The notes below the pieces were generated by a model that saw nothing but the letters and a program-made list of their open reading frames with translations, searched no databases and had not been told where the DNA came from. From Gordius sp. MW1 (taxonomy: Eukaryota > Nematomorpha > Gordioida > Gordea > Gordiidae): a DNA stretch of 64,000 nt. Below are positions 1 to 12,819 of the stretch, one piece after another (the stretch's first letter is position 1; the number at the start of each line of letters is the position of its first letter). The stretch lies in the NCBI GenBank assembly GCA_964036665.1, contig OZ038530.1, positions 17,134,001 through 17,198,000 of the forward strand. The letters are read 5' to 3'. Made by a program: the position numbers and the translations under genes.

Positions 1-1191
1 TCTTTGGAATATCCTATCTTAATAGGCAAAACTTGGTATAACATTTTTTAAAATAACATCTTTATCTTTTACATTCAATATTTGTCAAATATAAAATCAA
101 CCTCAAAAAAAATTCAAAATTTGAATCTATAGTCGTATGCAAACCCGTCACATTGCCCAAATTCTAACGGGTGGATCTTAAAGTTAGGGTGAAAATTAGA
201 GTAAGGTCAAGGTGAAAATAAAATTAAGCGCAACTATATAAGCATTGTATATGACATCATAAACCGCGACCATTTCTTGCTACAAAATAAAATGTGTGAC
301 ATATTATTTTATCATACACGCTCCTCTTCTTTTATAAAGTGCATATAATTATCGAAGCAAAAAAAGATGGGGCGTTACATGATAGCAAGTGTACAAATTT
401 TGGCTTAAGAATTTTTATCAAAAGAATATAAAATTGGAATATGTTATATGTTTATTGAATTTTATAAACAAAACTATGAAATAATAAGATATAATTTACA
501 TTTACTTATAAGCTAAGTAGGTAAAATGTTATTTGACTTATATTAAAATTTTTAAAGCTTAATATTTTAAAGGTTGCTTTATTGCGCTGCAACATATAAT
601 GAGAATAGAGTTCAGACTTTAGCTTTTATGAGTCTTTTCCAAATTAATATTTTGCTGACAAATTATATTGGGCCTACTAGATGACTTTATTGAACATATC
701 TGAATATAGCTATAAAAAAGCTGAAAAGACTATTTTTTATAAAAAAAATATACTGTAGTATATTTCATATTTCATATTATATGCCGGATTTTTTATACTT
801 ATACTAAATGCCTCACTTCATACCACACAATTAGAGTTTATGTCAATGTATTATTCCCTCAAATTCCTCTAGATAATTTTAAGAGCAGTAATTTGCTAGT
901 TCATTGCTCTCCCCTTTTTGCCGTGTTCAAACCCTTACTTTTGCCAATCATCAGCGCACCAAAAAAGATGCTAATTATAAATCGGCCAGTCAGTTTGAAT
1001 GATTGTATTTTTTTATCGCAAGATATTAAATATTGTTAGTGATGCGTAAGAATCGAGAAAAATCTCGGTCACCTATCGAAAAACCGAGACGGGACTAGAC
1101 AAGATTTTATTATCGAGATCTCGGCTTAAAATTTTCTCTATAGGCCATGTAAATTTAATTTATATTTTTTTGGATAATTTACATCTTGAAT
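1..1191. other. AT-rich non-coding DNA with a GAGAC-rich patch
   Basis: I see no open reading frame or exon-like segment here. Around 1040-1130 there is a short patch of GAGAC/CTCGG words. Similar patches occur at 2594-2640, 7203-7352 and 40880-41012, so this looks like a decayed copy of the same repeat, possibly split by the foldback element that follows. Confidence 0.5.
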
Positions 1192-1199
1192 GTTAGAAT

Positions 1200-2398
1200 T
1201 AGTGTTGTTAGTTAATCTGCTCGAATTGGTTCTGCTTGTATAGTGCTAAACCTGGTAATAGGGACATATCTCTTACCATTACCATCATCATAACCAGCAC
1301 CATGCTGCTTAATAACCCGGTTACTAACCTGGCCGATTAAAGGTGTCATGGTTGCTGGTTGAGAGAGATGTAAGTAACCGGGCATTTGGCAGATTGGATT
1401 GATATAAACCGTAATATCGAGCAGGGTTGTTTTAAACTAAACATGGTCTTTAGCAAATTTAATTTTAGCTTACTATTAGAGTTGGCAGCTGACATATAAT
1501 GCTAATCAATATTTTTCAATCATATATTAATCCAAAAATGGTGATAAAAAAATTAAAATATATTATAAAGAACTTTGCCCCTCTCTCTTTATTCGTCCCG
1601 TTGGTTTGCCCCCCACCCCTTATTTTTTACCCACTTTCTCACCAGAGGGGAGGGGGGTGTTTTGCCCCCCCCCCCTATTTTTTACCCTCTTTCTCACCAA
1701 AGGGGAGGAGGGGGGGGGGGTGTGTTTTGCCCCCCCCCCTTATTTTTTACCCTCTTTCTCACCAGAGGGGAGGGGTTGTTTTGCCCCCCCCCCTTATTTT
1801 TTATCCTCTTTCTCACCAAATAAGGGGGGGGGGGAGGACGAAACCCTCTCCTCTGGTGAGAAAGAGGGCGAAAAAATAAGGAAGGGCACAACACCCCCCC
1901 CCCCCTTCCTTCTGGTGAGAAAGAGGGCAAAAAGGGGGGGGGGGCAAAACACCCCCCCCCCGCTCCTCTGGTGAGAAAGAGGGTAAAAAATAGGGGGGGG
2001 GGGGCAAACCAACGGGACAAATAAAGAGAGGGGGGCAAAGTTCTTTATAATATATTTTAATTTTTTTATCACCATTTTTGGATTAATATATGATTGAAAA
2101 ATATTGATTAGCATTATATGTCAGCTGCCAACTTTAATAGTAAGCTAAAATTAAATTTGATAAAAACCGTGTTTAGTTTAAAATAACCCTGCTCGATACC
2201 ACGGTTTATATCATTCCAGTCTGCCAAATGCCCGGTTACTTACATCTCTTTCAACCAGCAACCATGGCAACTTTAATCTGCCAGGCTAGTAACCGGGTTA
2301 TTAAGCAGCATGGTGCTGGTTGTGATGATGGTAATGGTTGGAGATATATGCCTATTGCCAGGTCATGGTTTTAGCATTTTGGCATATTAACAACACTA
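1200..2398. mobile_element. Foldback hAT-like element with 8-bp target duplication
   Basis: Two arms of several hundred bases are inverted copies of each other: the left arm reads from TAGTGTTGTTA and the right arm ends TAACAACACTA. The outer ends are flanked by the 8-bp direct repeat GTTAGAAT (1192-1199 and 2399-2406), as expected for a hAT-type insertion. The centre (about 1600-2030) is a tandem run of units built from TTTCTCACCAGAGGGG and long C or G runs, also arranged head to head. Open frames here encode only proline/phenylalanine repeats and are not genes. No transposase is present, so it would be non-autonomous. Confidence 0.85.
1600..2035. repeat. Tandem C-run/G-run units in the foldback centre
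   Basis: Units of roughly 50-60 bp, each with a C or G homopolymer of 7-14 bases, TATTTTTTACCCTCTTTC and CACCAGAGGGG, are repeated in tandem. They then run in the opposite orientation after about 1850. The array is a strong candidate for replication slippage, and homopolymer lengths may be uncertain in the assembly. Confidence 0.8.
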
Positions 2399-2406
2399 GT
2401 TAGAAT

Positions 2407-3541
2407 AAATTAATATAATTAAGATTCCTTGAATATTAGATATTTTTCACAACCAAGTTTAATTAATATTGAATCTATATCCGGGTAAAATTTAAATTTT
2501 AATAAATTTAGCTTGTTCAATAAAAGATGACTTGTATTTGTCGAAGAAGGTGTAGCGACAAATACACTTAATAAGAGGCTTAGAACTCTTTGAAACGAGA
2601 CGATACGAGATTTTTTCGGCTAAATCTCGGCTTTTTATTAATCATTATATTTTAGTAAATTTTTTGTATTTTAATTTGCATGATTTACATTTAAGGATAA
2701 ATATGAATCATTATGACAGGAATATCTTTGATATTAATATAACACCTAAGTGTAATAAATATGATATATTTTTGCAAAAAGTTTAAAATTTGGCAATTAC
2801 AGTAATTTAATAATATATTTATCACATATTTGTATCCTAAGCATTATTCAATGTTGGAGTATTAACTATTATTCAAGCATATTTAAGTTTCGCAGTTTCT
2901 CATTATGATGCGGTAATTATAAACTGCTGGTCAATTAGTTTAGAAAGTTATACAAGTTAAGCTAAGGTGATTCGAGATTTCCTGAGCACCCTAGCGTCAT
3001 TTTGCCTAACGATCTCAAAAGTACAATTGAGTATTCGATGACACCGTAATAGATTAAACCATGAGTTTTCTGTAAGTTATTATGTTTCAACTAATAATCC
3101 ACCTCCCAAATTTTTGAACCTTTATGGACATCATGTGAATACATAGTTTTGACATATGCATTACTTTTAAAATTATAAAATGGGGTTGGCAGGTGCATTC
3201 GAAATTATTATAATTTCTCTGATTGTGGCATTAGTGCAAACTAGATAAAAAAAAACTATATGATGGCAAAGTTATTTAGACTTGGAATGTAATTGAAAAC
3301 AAATTTGTTTGTAATGATTTTTGTCACAAAATAAAATACGTGCTCTTTCATTTAAAATTTAAATCCTTATGTCTTGATCCTATAATAATGCTGCTTTTTT
3401 GTTGTTTTTAAAGGGTTTTAATATGTGCAACTAGTAATCATTTGTGCAAATAATAATATTATCATTAAAGTCACTCTGACTTTCTGGATTATAACGCTAT
3501 AGTAAACATGCAATAAACTCTATGAGTTATAGTAGATGATG
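2407..3541. other. AT-rich non-coding DNA
   Basis: Nothing coding is recognisable. A second GAGAC/CTCGG patch lies at about 2594-2640, just outside the foldback element. Confidence 0.5.
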
Positions 3542-3546
3542 GTAAT

Positions 3547-3933
3547 TGTAATAACCAAAGTTAAAACAATTAAATGTTTAATTATGATGGTTATTATTAT
3601 TATAAAGACAATGTTTGTTTCTTACCTTACAATTACTTTACTCATAATTTATCCTTTATTTATAATATAATCGCCCCCATAGAACAGCGAGATATTAAGA
3701 AAGATATTAGCGAAACGTAGGAATAAATATTAATTATGGACGAAGAAAAAAACTACATCATATGTTATGTTGTGAACAAAAGATCATAATTGACCAATGA
3801 AAACGCGCGTATGGATATCTACATCTACACGTGATGTATATCTACGCGTCTATATATAGATCCTAGTAAAAATGCCTAAGAGCAATGGGGAACAGATATA
3901 AGCAACTGTTCTGATTCGTGTAGGGCTACAAAA
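3547..3933 (-). repeat. LTR (3' LTR if minus-oriented)
   Basis: A direct copy of 6195-6581 over its full length with only scattered substitutions. Its inner edge reads CTACAAAA where the other copy has CTACAACA, so the terminal CA is mutated on this side. Confidence 0.85.
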
Positions 3934-5101
3934 CCACACCCTTCACGATAACCTCCTCCGACCCGATTGTTGACTTCTAAGCATGGTCGTCGGATTTGAG
4001 TTGTTGACCGCTGTCCATTGTTCGGACGTACGTATCGAATTGTATTGTTGAACGTTTTCAGGATCGTTTTCCGGTTCGTCTCTTCGTCGACCATAAAATT
4101 GAAACGCAAACGCACCATACCCTTCAAGCTTGCTAGGGGGAGAGAGTTTTGTCAATGTATCCGAGCGTTGTTGGGTTCGGGATAGGATACTTCACTCCAA
4201 TTGTTTCTTTGATTTTCCCCCATACGAGCAAGACAGAAACATCTTCGTCACTCTAAGTCGTCTAGGCCGCTCCTCTATAAGAGCCGCTAGCCTCTCGACC
4301 AAAGCGTACGATATCTCCGGTAAATTATAGGTGACGTCGCTATACCACATATCAGCTATCGGCGCCGACATAGGCACCAGCGACTGCCAAAAAATGTCAT
4401 CATACCATAATCACCTGGGAGCTGTGAACTCCATAATGGTAACCTTGGACCTGACAACGATGGTATTAACTTCCCTTCGTATATGCGAGGTAATTAACTC
4501 CAACAAATTAATCAATCATGCGCACGGGCAATTTGCCCACCCAGAAAACTCGACCTCATCAAACCTAATTAAAGGTGATACGGCATTAAGCCAAAAAAAC
4601 AGGTCATAACAGGCAATAAGCCTCCGAATTAATTAAACACGTCCGTAGACGTCGCACCCGTAGGCGCCACATCCGTAGATGTACCGACGATTACGTCGAA
4701 AAACTAATTAATTCGCTTCTGGGTATACGTGCGCTCATGCATATCCGAAACCTCACCGCGTCATCTTGTCCACCAGCAGGTACCAACAGAATTTTCCAGA
4801 ACTGCAATAGCGTTCCACAGCACCGGAATCACATACTCTCGGCGCTCTATGTCGCACTGTCAGATACCAGCTGATCAATCAAGGACAATGACGGATAGCG
4901 ATTGACGGTCACATGCGCGTCAATCATATTTAAAAAATCTTAAATAAATTCCATGCAAAAAAAGCAAAAGCGAAAAAACTTGAAGGAATAAAACATGCAT
5001 TATGAAAATTTTACCTTCGCGCGATTCTATTGGGACTTAAGCACTAATTTATTAAATTTCAAAATACTGCCAAACTCATCGTATTTAAAAATTAAAAATA
5101 T

Positions 5102-5692
5102 TGTTACACCCTATTATTGAAAGATAATTAATTGAACACACATTATTAATTATTATTGGTTGGTTACGATTATTAAAGGTTAGGGTTACTAAGAAAAGCT
5201 TACCTTACATTTAACTGAATATTTATTTAGAACTACCCAATCTATTTCATAATTAATAATTTATTTCATCGTTTTCCATTCATAGGTATAATCCCAATAG
5301 AAGTTATAAATCGCGCGATAAGCGAACGAAGATTAATTAATTAATAAAAATGCGAACAAATAAAGTTCGATCTACATGTGTTTTTGCACAAAAGAAAAAC
5401 TAAACTAATCAAAACACGCGGATTGATATCTACATCTATATACGTGATGTATTACTACGCGTCGACAAATAAATCGTGTTAAAATCTCACTATAATATAT
5501 CGCGAATGGGGGGAGAGGGGCTACGCGTTGCATTAATAAATAAGAGAGAGATGATGAGGGGGGGTTGTGTGTGCGTGTGAGAGTTCACAGAATCAACCCG
5601 TGCTCTCCTTCACAACGCAGCTGGTTTTGCTGCGTAATTAATCGTGAAGATAGATAAGGGTGGAGGGAAGGCAATACTCGTGTAGTAAGACT
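5102..5692 (-). repeat. Divergent internal LTR of a related subfamily
   Basis: This block starts TGTTACACCC and ends ACTACAACA. On its right it is followed by the same internal sequence (CCTTCACGATAACCTCC) that follows the 3547-3933 LTR. On its left it is preceded by the AAGCAAAAGCGAAAAAACTT segment also found near 5850-5880. Inside it shares GATATCTACATCTA and ACGCGTC words with the outer LTRs. Related sequence recurs at about 57740-58636. Confidence 0.65.
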
Positions 5693-6194
5693 ACAACACC
5701 ATACCCTTCACGATAACCTCCTCCGACCTGATTGTTGACTTCTAAGCACGGTCGTCGGATTTGAATTCTTGACCGCTGTCCATTGTTCGGACGTACGAAT
5801 CCATTTGTATTGAACGTCTCCAGGATCGTCAATCATATTTAAAATGAATTCCATGCGAAAAAAAGCAAAAGCGAAAAAACTTGAAGGAATAAAACATGCA
5901 TTATGAAAATTTTACCTTCGCGCGATTCTATTGGGACTTAAGCACTAATTTATTAAATTTCAAAATACTGCCAAACTCATCGTATTTAAAATTAAAAATA
6001 TTGCCACACCCTTCTTAATACCCAAAAATTAATGTTAAAATAGCAATCCAAATCGTTGCATTCTTTATATTTTACTCCTAATATTTCTGGATTAACATTA
6101 CACCAACCAAAAATAAAATAAATAAACACAATAAACATTATCTTTTCATATAAAGCTTATTAAATTCAAATGTATCCATTTCTTCTGACACCAC

Positions 6195-6581
6195 TGTAAT
6201 AACCAAAGTTAAAACAATTAAATGTTTAATTATGATGGTTATTATTATTATAAAGACAATGTTTGTTTCTTACCTTACAATTACTTTACTCATAATTTAT
6301 CCTTTATTTATAATATAATCGCCCCCATGGAACCGCGAGATATTAAGAAAGATATTAGCGAAACGGAGGAATAAATATTAATTATGGACGAAGAAAAAAA
6401 CTACATCATATGTTATGTTGTGAACAAAAGATCATAATTGACCAATGAAAACGCGCGTATGGATATCTACATCTACACGTGATGTATATCTACGCGTCTA
6501 TATATAGATCCTAGTAAAAATGCGTAAGAGCAATGGGGAATAGATATAAGCAACTGTTCTGATTCGTGTAGGACTACAACA
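6195..6581 (-). repeat. LTR (5' LTR if minus-oriented)
   Basis: The partner of 3547-3933. Its outer edge is followed directly by the GTAAT target duplication. Confidence 0.85.
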
Positions 6582-6586
6582 GTAAT

Positions 6587-8605
6587 ATTACTGGACTAAC
6601 ACTTTTGCTTTAAATATGTTAAGGTCAACCTTGAGGCTTTAGCCAGGGTTAATAACGGGTCTCACTTTGCCCAAACAGATAACTAAGTCAAATAAATATA
6701 GGTGAACTTAGAAATTTATATGTCTATTTATATTTGACAGACACAATGAATATGATACAAATGTTATAATTTGCCAGAAATATAAAATTTAATAAGGTTT
6801 TTAATCTAACAATCAGTTAGTATATTTATTACATAAGTTTTAGCTCTATACTCACAAGAGTACTGGTTTAAACTCAATTCTAAAAAGTGTCAATAAACAC
6901 CCATTAAATTCTAAATTTAATGCACAATGTGCTATTTTATATATCAAACAAAAAGCGGTTCTTTCGTACTATACTTCAAATTTATTTATAGTTTTGTTAA
7001 TTTGCACTTTCCATCAAAAATGTTATCTTTAGGACTTAGTTAATATCTTTAAATTGTGAGTGAGATGTAGTATCGCGCTAAATCTTTAAGAAGTTTGTGT
7101 ATTAAGGTTTTACAAAAATCTTAAGGTTTGCCATTTAAATTTTTTTAAACTTATTTAAATTTAATAAAACAGGAGAAATTTTTATTTAAATAAATTTTTT
7201 TTCTAAAGTCGAGACAAATCGAGATTTCTCGTTGAGACGAGACCCACGAGACAGAGATTTTTATAGACCGAGACGAGACGAGTTCGAGATTTTCATAATC
7301 GCTCCCGAGACGAGACGAGATTTTGCTTATGAGACCGAGACGAGATCGAAACACTACTAAAAACTAAAAATGTATTATGTCACGGGCTTTTTAAATCAGC
7401 GCCTTGCTATAAAGTCGAAGAAACAGGCTTTATGTAAGACGGAGTCAACCTATGGATAAAAATAGTTCAAATTTAATATTCATCTAAGGTTTCACTTTCC
7501 CAAAAGAGATTGTTAAAAAGAGTTTGTTTTGAAATTTAGATAGCATGTATTTTACTTATTCTTAGAATCACACTTTAAAACCTGACTTTCCTCTCTTTGC
7601 TAAATAACATATGACTGAATCAGAACTATAATGTATATACCCACAACCTCATTTTGCTATATATAAAATCAGACAATTAGTTATTTTTTTTTATGCGCAA
7701 ATTAAGCAAACAAAACTCCTCATTTGAAGAATAATTGTCAATAATACCCTTCCATTAAGAGTTATTTTGCTTTATACTAAAACGCCCATAACTTTTTATT
7801 GTTTTAAGAGGCGCTAATCAATAAAGATTTGAATTTATTTATTAAAAAAATATAACCTATCAAATTGCTTTTTATAGAAATAGGTACATTAAATATCTTT
7901 TCCGTTTATCATCTAAAAGTGTTTAAAAAATTTAAAAGGTAAAAATAGATATTTTTGTTTTACATTTTACTGTGTTTAATGCTTCCTTTGAACTTCCGAA
8001 ACAATTTTTGCATAAATTATAAATCATTTGTCCAAAAAGTTTACTCGACGAAGCCTTAAACAGGCATCTATAACAAAACACTCCAACTTACGCTGTGCAT
8101 TCAGTGTTGTCTAATGTCCCATTTACAATGTTAAAAACCGCATGTTTTAGAGTTTAGACTACTTAACACCCAGGTGTTGTATTTCAGTGTTTCAATATAC
8201 ATTTGTCACTTGGCCTCTCTTGAAAGTAAAATTTTGATATATACTTTATTTTATTTCTAAATGAGAGTAAGCGAGTACTAGTGTGTAAAGTAGGTTAAGT
8301 TTTTAGGTACCCATAGGCCATGTCCATTATAAATTTTCGTATTTTGAGCCATGTTAAAAACGCTAGACTGACAAATGATGCGAATACAATGCGAGGACCC
8401 CGAATATGAAATATATGCAAATGACCAAAAATCAATTATTTTCGGGTTACCAAATAAATTATGCATGAAATCTAGATTTCTTAAAGTTTTATAAATAAAA
8501 AGATTTTTGTGGTTTCTAAAGGTTTCCGCAACGAAAGATGAATTAATTTTGTCTTTTGACTAAACTAACCTAACGTATTAACCAACTTCTTGCATAATAT
8601 ATAGG
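6587..8605. other. AT-rich non-coding DNA with a GAGACGAGAC repeat
   Basis: No gene is visible. At about 7203-7352 there is a block of GAGACGAGAC words ending GATCGAAACACTA. Its reverse complement starts TAGTGTTTCGATC and matches the end of a similar block near 41012, suggesting the tip of a hAT-like element family. Confidence 0.5.
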
Positions 8606-8920
8606 CCAATGTTACACGATCCAAATTCTTGTACTGTATAAGCGATCTGACATTCCATTTTCTTATTCGATCCAAAAAAAGTAATTATGTATCTTGAACC
8701 TAAATGACTTAACCCTAACCCTAACCCTACAAAACCTGCCCTTGCAAGACCGAAATCACAATATGAAAACGTGAGTAAGAAATTTTGTTTATTTCTTACG
8801 ATTTGTGTTTTTCCGAATGCGAAAAACACAAATCGGCGCTTCGTTATTTTTTGGATCGAATAAGAAAATGGAATGTCAGATCGCTTATACAGTACAAGAA
8901 TTTGGATCGTGTAACATTGG
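8606..8920. mobile_element. Inverted-repeat element carrying telomere-like repeats
   Basis: The first ~75 bases, starting CCAATGTTACACGATCC, are repeated almost perfectly in inverted orientation at 8849-8920. The inverted symmetry continues weakly outward for another ~20 bases on each side. No target duplication is clear. The spacer contains AACCCTAACCCTAACCCTA (about 8709-8728), three copies of the TTAGGG-type telomere unit. A second small inverted repeat (CGATTTGTGTTTTTCCG) sits at about 8799-8835. No protein is encoded. Confidence 0.75.
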
Positions 8921-10149
8921 TTTTATATAAAGAAGGTATATAATATATATATTGAAAATACCAAGATGTCACTGATCATGGATATGGACTTACAATCTTT
9001 ATGCCGATGTTTTGATCTCATTAAATGATCATATTTAGATAATACAGCAGACAAATTTTTAGCACTTTGACTTTCTTTAATCATATAATTAGCATTTCAG
9101 TAAAATAGTCAAGATAACCTGTATGAGTTGTTTTTTTAAAAAAAATATAACATTTTTTGGACCTTTGTCGTGGTAATTAAAGCAACATTACATGATAAGT
9201 CATTAATTATAATAGAAAAAATTGATATACAAAGGCCAAATCCAAAAATTTATAACTAAATTTGAGCTAATTAAAAATTACAATCTTTAAATTCAAAATT
9301 GATATATTTTAAATTTTTTTTATTTGTGAATATAGAGATACAATGTTGAAGTCTATATTGATTTATCCTATTTAAATTTTTTTATCAAACAGCATATATT
9401 ATGAACCTGAATACATTTTTTCTATATATTTTATTATTTAGTCTAACTTTCTCTGCTTATAAATGTAAAGACAACATTTTGTATTTGTCTTTGAATAAAG
9501 TATTATTTTTTAAAAAAATATAAATAATTGAACAAACTTGCTCTATAAATTAATAACTTTTATTTCGAACGAACTTTCTTGCTTTACCATAAAACCAACT
9601 GGCAAATCTTAATTAATATAAGAAAAGTTTCCTTTGAAAGGTTACACACCTTTCATCGCAGTTACAGGCTATAATTTATAAATAATACATTGTAAAGTAC
9701 CTTAATTTTTGCTTCAAATCATAGAATCACAAGTTTTTTTTTATTTTATTACATCAAAATTTGTTTAAGTCGAAAAAAATTATGGAATTAATGTAAGGGG
9801 AGAGGATCCCAAAAAATTTATTTATACAACATTAAATAAAAAAATTACATTTTGGGGGTTAGGCAGGCTCTAATTTTTTTTCTTAAGTTAAATAACTATC
9901 GTCTAATTCCAACTATTTTGACGGAGAATTTCAAGCAAACAACTGGACTGGATGAATATTCACGCAAAATGTCTGTCCTTAATTTCGTTTTCTACAGTTG
10001 TGTTTTGTTTCGTTTATAAAAAAAATTACAAATAAAAGACATCTTGCCAATTAAAATTGAAATCAAGATCGGTCGGCTCAGACAGATGTATAAGTGCTAA
10101 ACTATATTTTAAGTGACAAAATATGACTTCGAGAATTTCAACAAATATA
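8921..10149. other. AT-rich non-coding DNA
   Basis: I see no exon, RNA gene or repeat with clear ends in this stretch. Confidence 0.45.
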
Positions 10150-10401
10150 CAGTCGAAACTTCTTAATCGCAAATCGGATTATCGCCAAAATCTTTTAATC
10201 GCGAAGTTAACCGCCATTTTTTTTAAACGATAATATTAACAAAAACATCGTTTATTGATAAATCGCTTAATAGTACAATATCGGATATTCACAAACATTT
10301 TCGAGTCCTTAAATCAACCAGATAATTATATAAAATATCGTTTTATTGCGAAGCGTAAGAAATGAAAGGCCCAAGGCTTTGCAATTAAACGGTTTTGACT
10401 G
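10150..10401. mobile_element. pogo/Tigger-like MITE
   Basis: The ends are imperfect inverted repeats of ~25 bp: CAGTCGAAACTTCTTAATCG at the left, and CAGTCAAAACCGTTTAATTG when the right end is read inverted. A TA dinucleotide flanks each side, as for Tc1/mariner-pogo insertions. The 252-bp body has no reading frame. Confidence 0.75.
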
Positions 10402-10411
10402 TATCACTGAT

Positions 10412-10583
10412 TATGGGTGTAGCCAGGTGTGCCCGTCCCTCCCCCCCCCCCCCCCCCTTAAATGACAAAAAAAAATTTATACAAAAACCCTTTAAAATTA
10501 AAAACTGTTTTGTACCCCCCCCCCTAATTGAACTTGAACAACTTTCACCCCCCCCCCTAATTTAAAACCTGGCTACGCCCATG
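10412..10583. mobile_element. GGGCGTAGCC-family hAT-like MITE, copy 1
   Basis: Ends are TATGGGTGTAGCCAGG and CCTGGCTACGCCCATG inverted. They are flanked by the 8-bp duplication TCACTGAT (10404-10411, 10584-10591). The body has three long C runs separated by AT-rich spacers. It lies 10 bp from the pogo-like MITE. Confidence 0.85.
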
Positions 10584-10591
10584 TCACTGAT

Positions 10592-12811
10592 ACTTAAAAT
10601 CACGTAAGCCAGCCTTAAGTGATACACAATATATGAAGTAAATTTCACATGAAATATTAATTCTTCCCATGATAAACTCCCCCCCCCCCCTCATGTCCTT
10701 TAATTACCCCCGCTCCCCCCCCCCCCCCATTAAATGACTTTCCCATTAAAATTTTAACATGTTGCATATGGTATTATTAATGTGTGAAACATATTTAACC
10801 GCAGGGCGCCATAATAAAACAGGTGTGTATGTACAAGTTGGGGTGAAATGATACTTAGTTCTCATTTTCCATTCAAGATACTACAAGGTTTTAAATACAT
10901 CGTTTTCATGGCATTTAACTTAGAGATGATAGGTTATGCACAAATTACAAGATGTTTAATATTGTATATTCTCGATAGAAAAAATTAACATCACTTAAGG
11001 CGAAAATGATATTTATCAATTTTTATTGCGACTTAAATTGTATGGATCGACGTCTTGTTCTACTTTTTTGCAAAATTAATTTGCAAAGTTGGACCATAAT
11101 AATTCGTGTCAATTTTGAATGGAAAATAGGTTTGCACTTTTATAACATAATACATAAGATTTGTTTTAAGGATTGGATTCTAGGGAAGTCCTTTGAAAAG
11201 ATTTAATTTTCTCTCAAAACAAAATTTACTACGGCATCTAGTTAATTTTTTAATTGTGTTTCTCGCCTAATAGCTGTATAAAGTGCCTCGGGGAAAGACA
11301 AAATACGTTTGTCGATCCCTGTTTGGCTCGGGTGTCGCATAAATTACCCAAACCAGAAACGTTTAAGAAAGAGATAGACGACAAGGTAATTTGAAAGGGA
11401 AACGCGAAGATAAGTGTGGGGAAAAATTGCCTTCGATTATAATAAGATGAGAAACAGACGCTTAGAATTTATTTTCCTCAGTCATGCTAACTCTACATGT
11501 TAAAAACTGAGGGCAATTTTATCTATCAGCCAACACGTCAATTCACGGCACACGGAATATAGCCGAAGAGCATATTTTTTTATTTATAATTATAGTCATA
11601 AAGTTTTTTAACTTTATTTCTCTTTCAAAATAAAACTGAAAAATATATAAAATGACAAAAATTTATTGATTTTCTAAATAATAATTTACTTACATTTAGT
11701 CCATCCCTTTTTTAATCCAAGTCGCGGCCTCGCCCTTGACCCTTATGCAATATTAATGAAAATTTAATCAAGTGAGAATTAATATAGATAGGTTGTTTGC
11801 AAAAGTGAATGGCGATTAAATGAGATAAGTTTGGCATGCGACTATTGATAAAAAAAGACCTTTTAAAAATAATAAAGTTTTATATTTATTGATTTTTTGG
11901 GCAAATCCAACGCTCTAAATTCGGGAAATTATCTATTAGTGGAAAATGATTGATCAAAGATTTTTATTTTGACACACTATAAGGGAATAATGCCCGTCTT
12001 GACAAATGTACACGCTAAAGATTGTATTAATAAAAAATCACTCTGACACAAAGGAAATATACTCTTAGCAACTTAGTATATTGTCCGTTCCTAAGCCAAG
12101 TCCAAGGGATAAATTGTCCCACGGCCCATAAAGATTCATTTACAGTTATGACCTAAGAGCTTAAGAATTATTCAATAAATCCCCATTTTAAATTATAGCT
12201 TTGCCCATACTAGCAAAAACAAGATTGAAAATTAATATGTATAAGTTATAGCCACTCGAGCCAAACAGTCCAAATCAAGCCATAAATTATATAATTTGAG
12301 CGAATATAAAAGTTAATTTTACGTTATTTTAGGGGTATTATTCTCATCAACCTCCTTTTTATATTAAATTTTATTCCATTTTGATTGCACATTCAAATTC
12401 CCCTCCCGGTCCCGCTTATTTGATTAACTCATATATAATCATGGTTGCAGCTTTGAATAAGGGAAGACGGAAGAGAGGGAAAAAGGATTAATAATAATTT
12501 GTAGGGGAGGGGCAAAATAACTATTACCTGCCCCCTCCCCCTTTGACTGAGTAAATGGGGTTAGTTACAAAATGATCTAAATACCCGTATATTTAAATTT
12601 TAACCATTTAAACATAGACCGCCATATACAAAATGTCCTTCTATAATATAATTACTAGAGCAAGGCTTACCCCGCACCAATGTAATGGCGTATAAAAAAA
12701 TTATCGGCCTAAAAACTATCGTTCGCTCTCTCTATCCACAATTCCCACCTTTTAAATTATCACAAATGTATAGAGGCAGGTCAAATTGTGACGGACAAAA
12801 ATGCGACTTAA
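10592..12811. other. AT-rich non-coding DNA with C-runs
   Basis: Two long C-runs at about 10680-10728 probably mark a decayed MITE. Another G/C-run pair occurs at 12504-12542. The open frame at 11006-11206 resembles no family that I recognise. Nothing else stands out. Confidence 0.4.
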
Positions 12812-12819
12812 ATGCCCAT

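Larger units (their letters stand above)
3547..6581 (-). mobile_element. Non-autonomous LTR retrotransposon with an extra internal LTR
   Basis: Two nearly identical 387-bp terminal repeats (3547-3933 and 6195-6581) begin TG and end CA. The pair is flanked by the 5-bp direct repeat GTAAT (3542-3546 and 6582-6586), the expected size for LTR integration. On the minus strand the LTR reads TGTTGTAGTCC to GGTTATTACA. It is followed by GTGGTGTCAGAAG, which resembles the primer-binding/leader start of some Gypsy elements; that is why I place it on the minus strand. No gag or pol is readable. A divergent third LTR lies at 5102-5692, flanked on both sides by matching internal segments. Confidence 0.85.

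Noticed and set aside
1499-2114. Several overlapping proline/phenylalanine-rich open frames on both strands
   Set aside because: They are translations of inverted C-run/TTTTTTACCC tandem units in the foldback element; the same text appears on both strands.
3876-4609. Open frames at the left side of the LTR element
   Set aside because: They overlap on both strands, partly repeat at 5638-5832, and match no gag or pol motif that I recognise.
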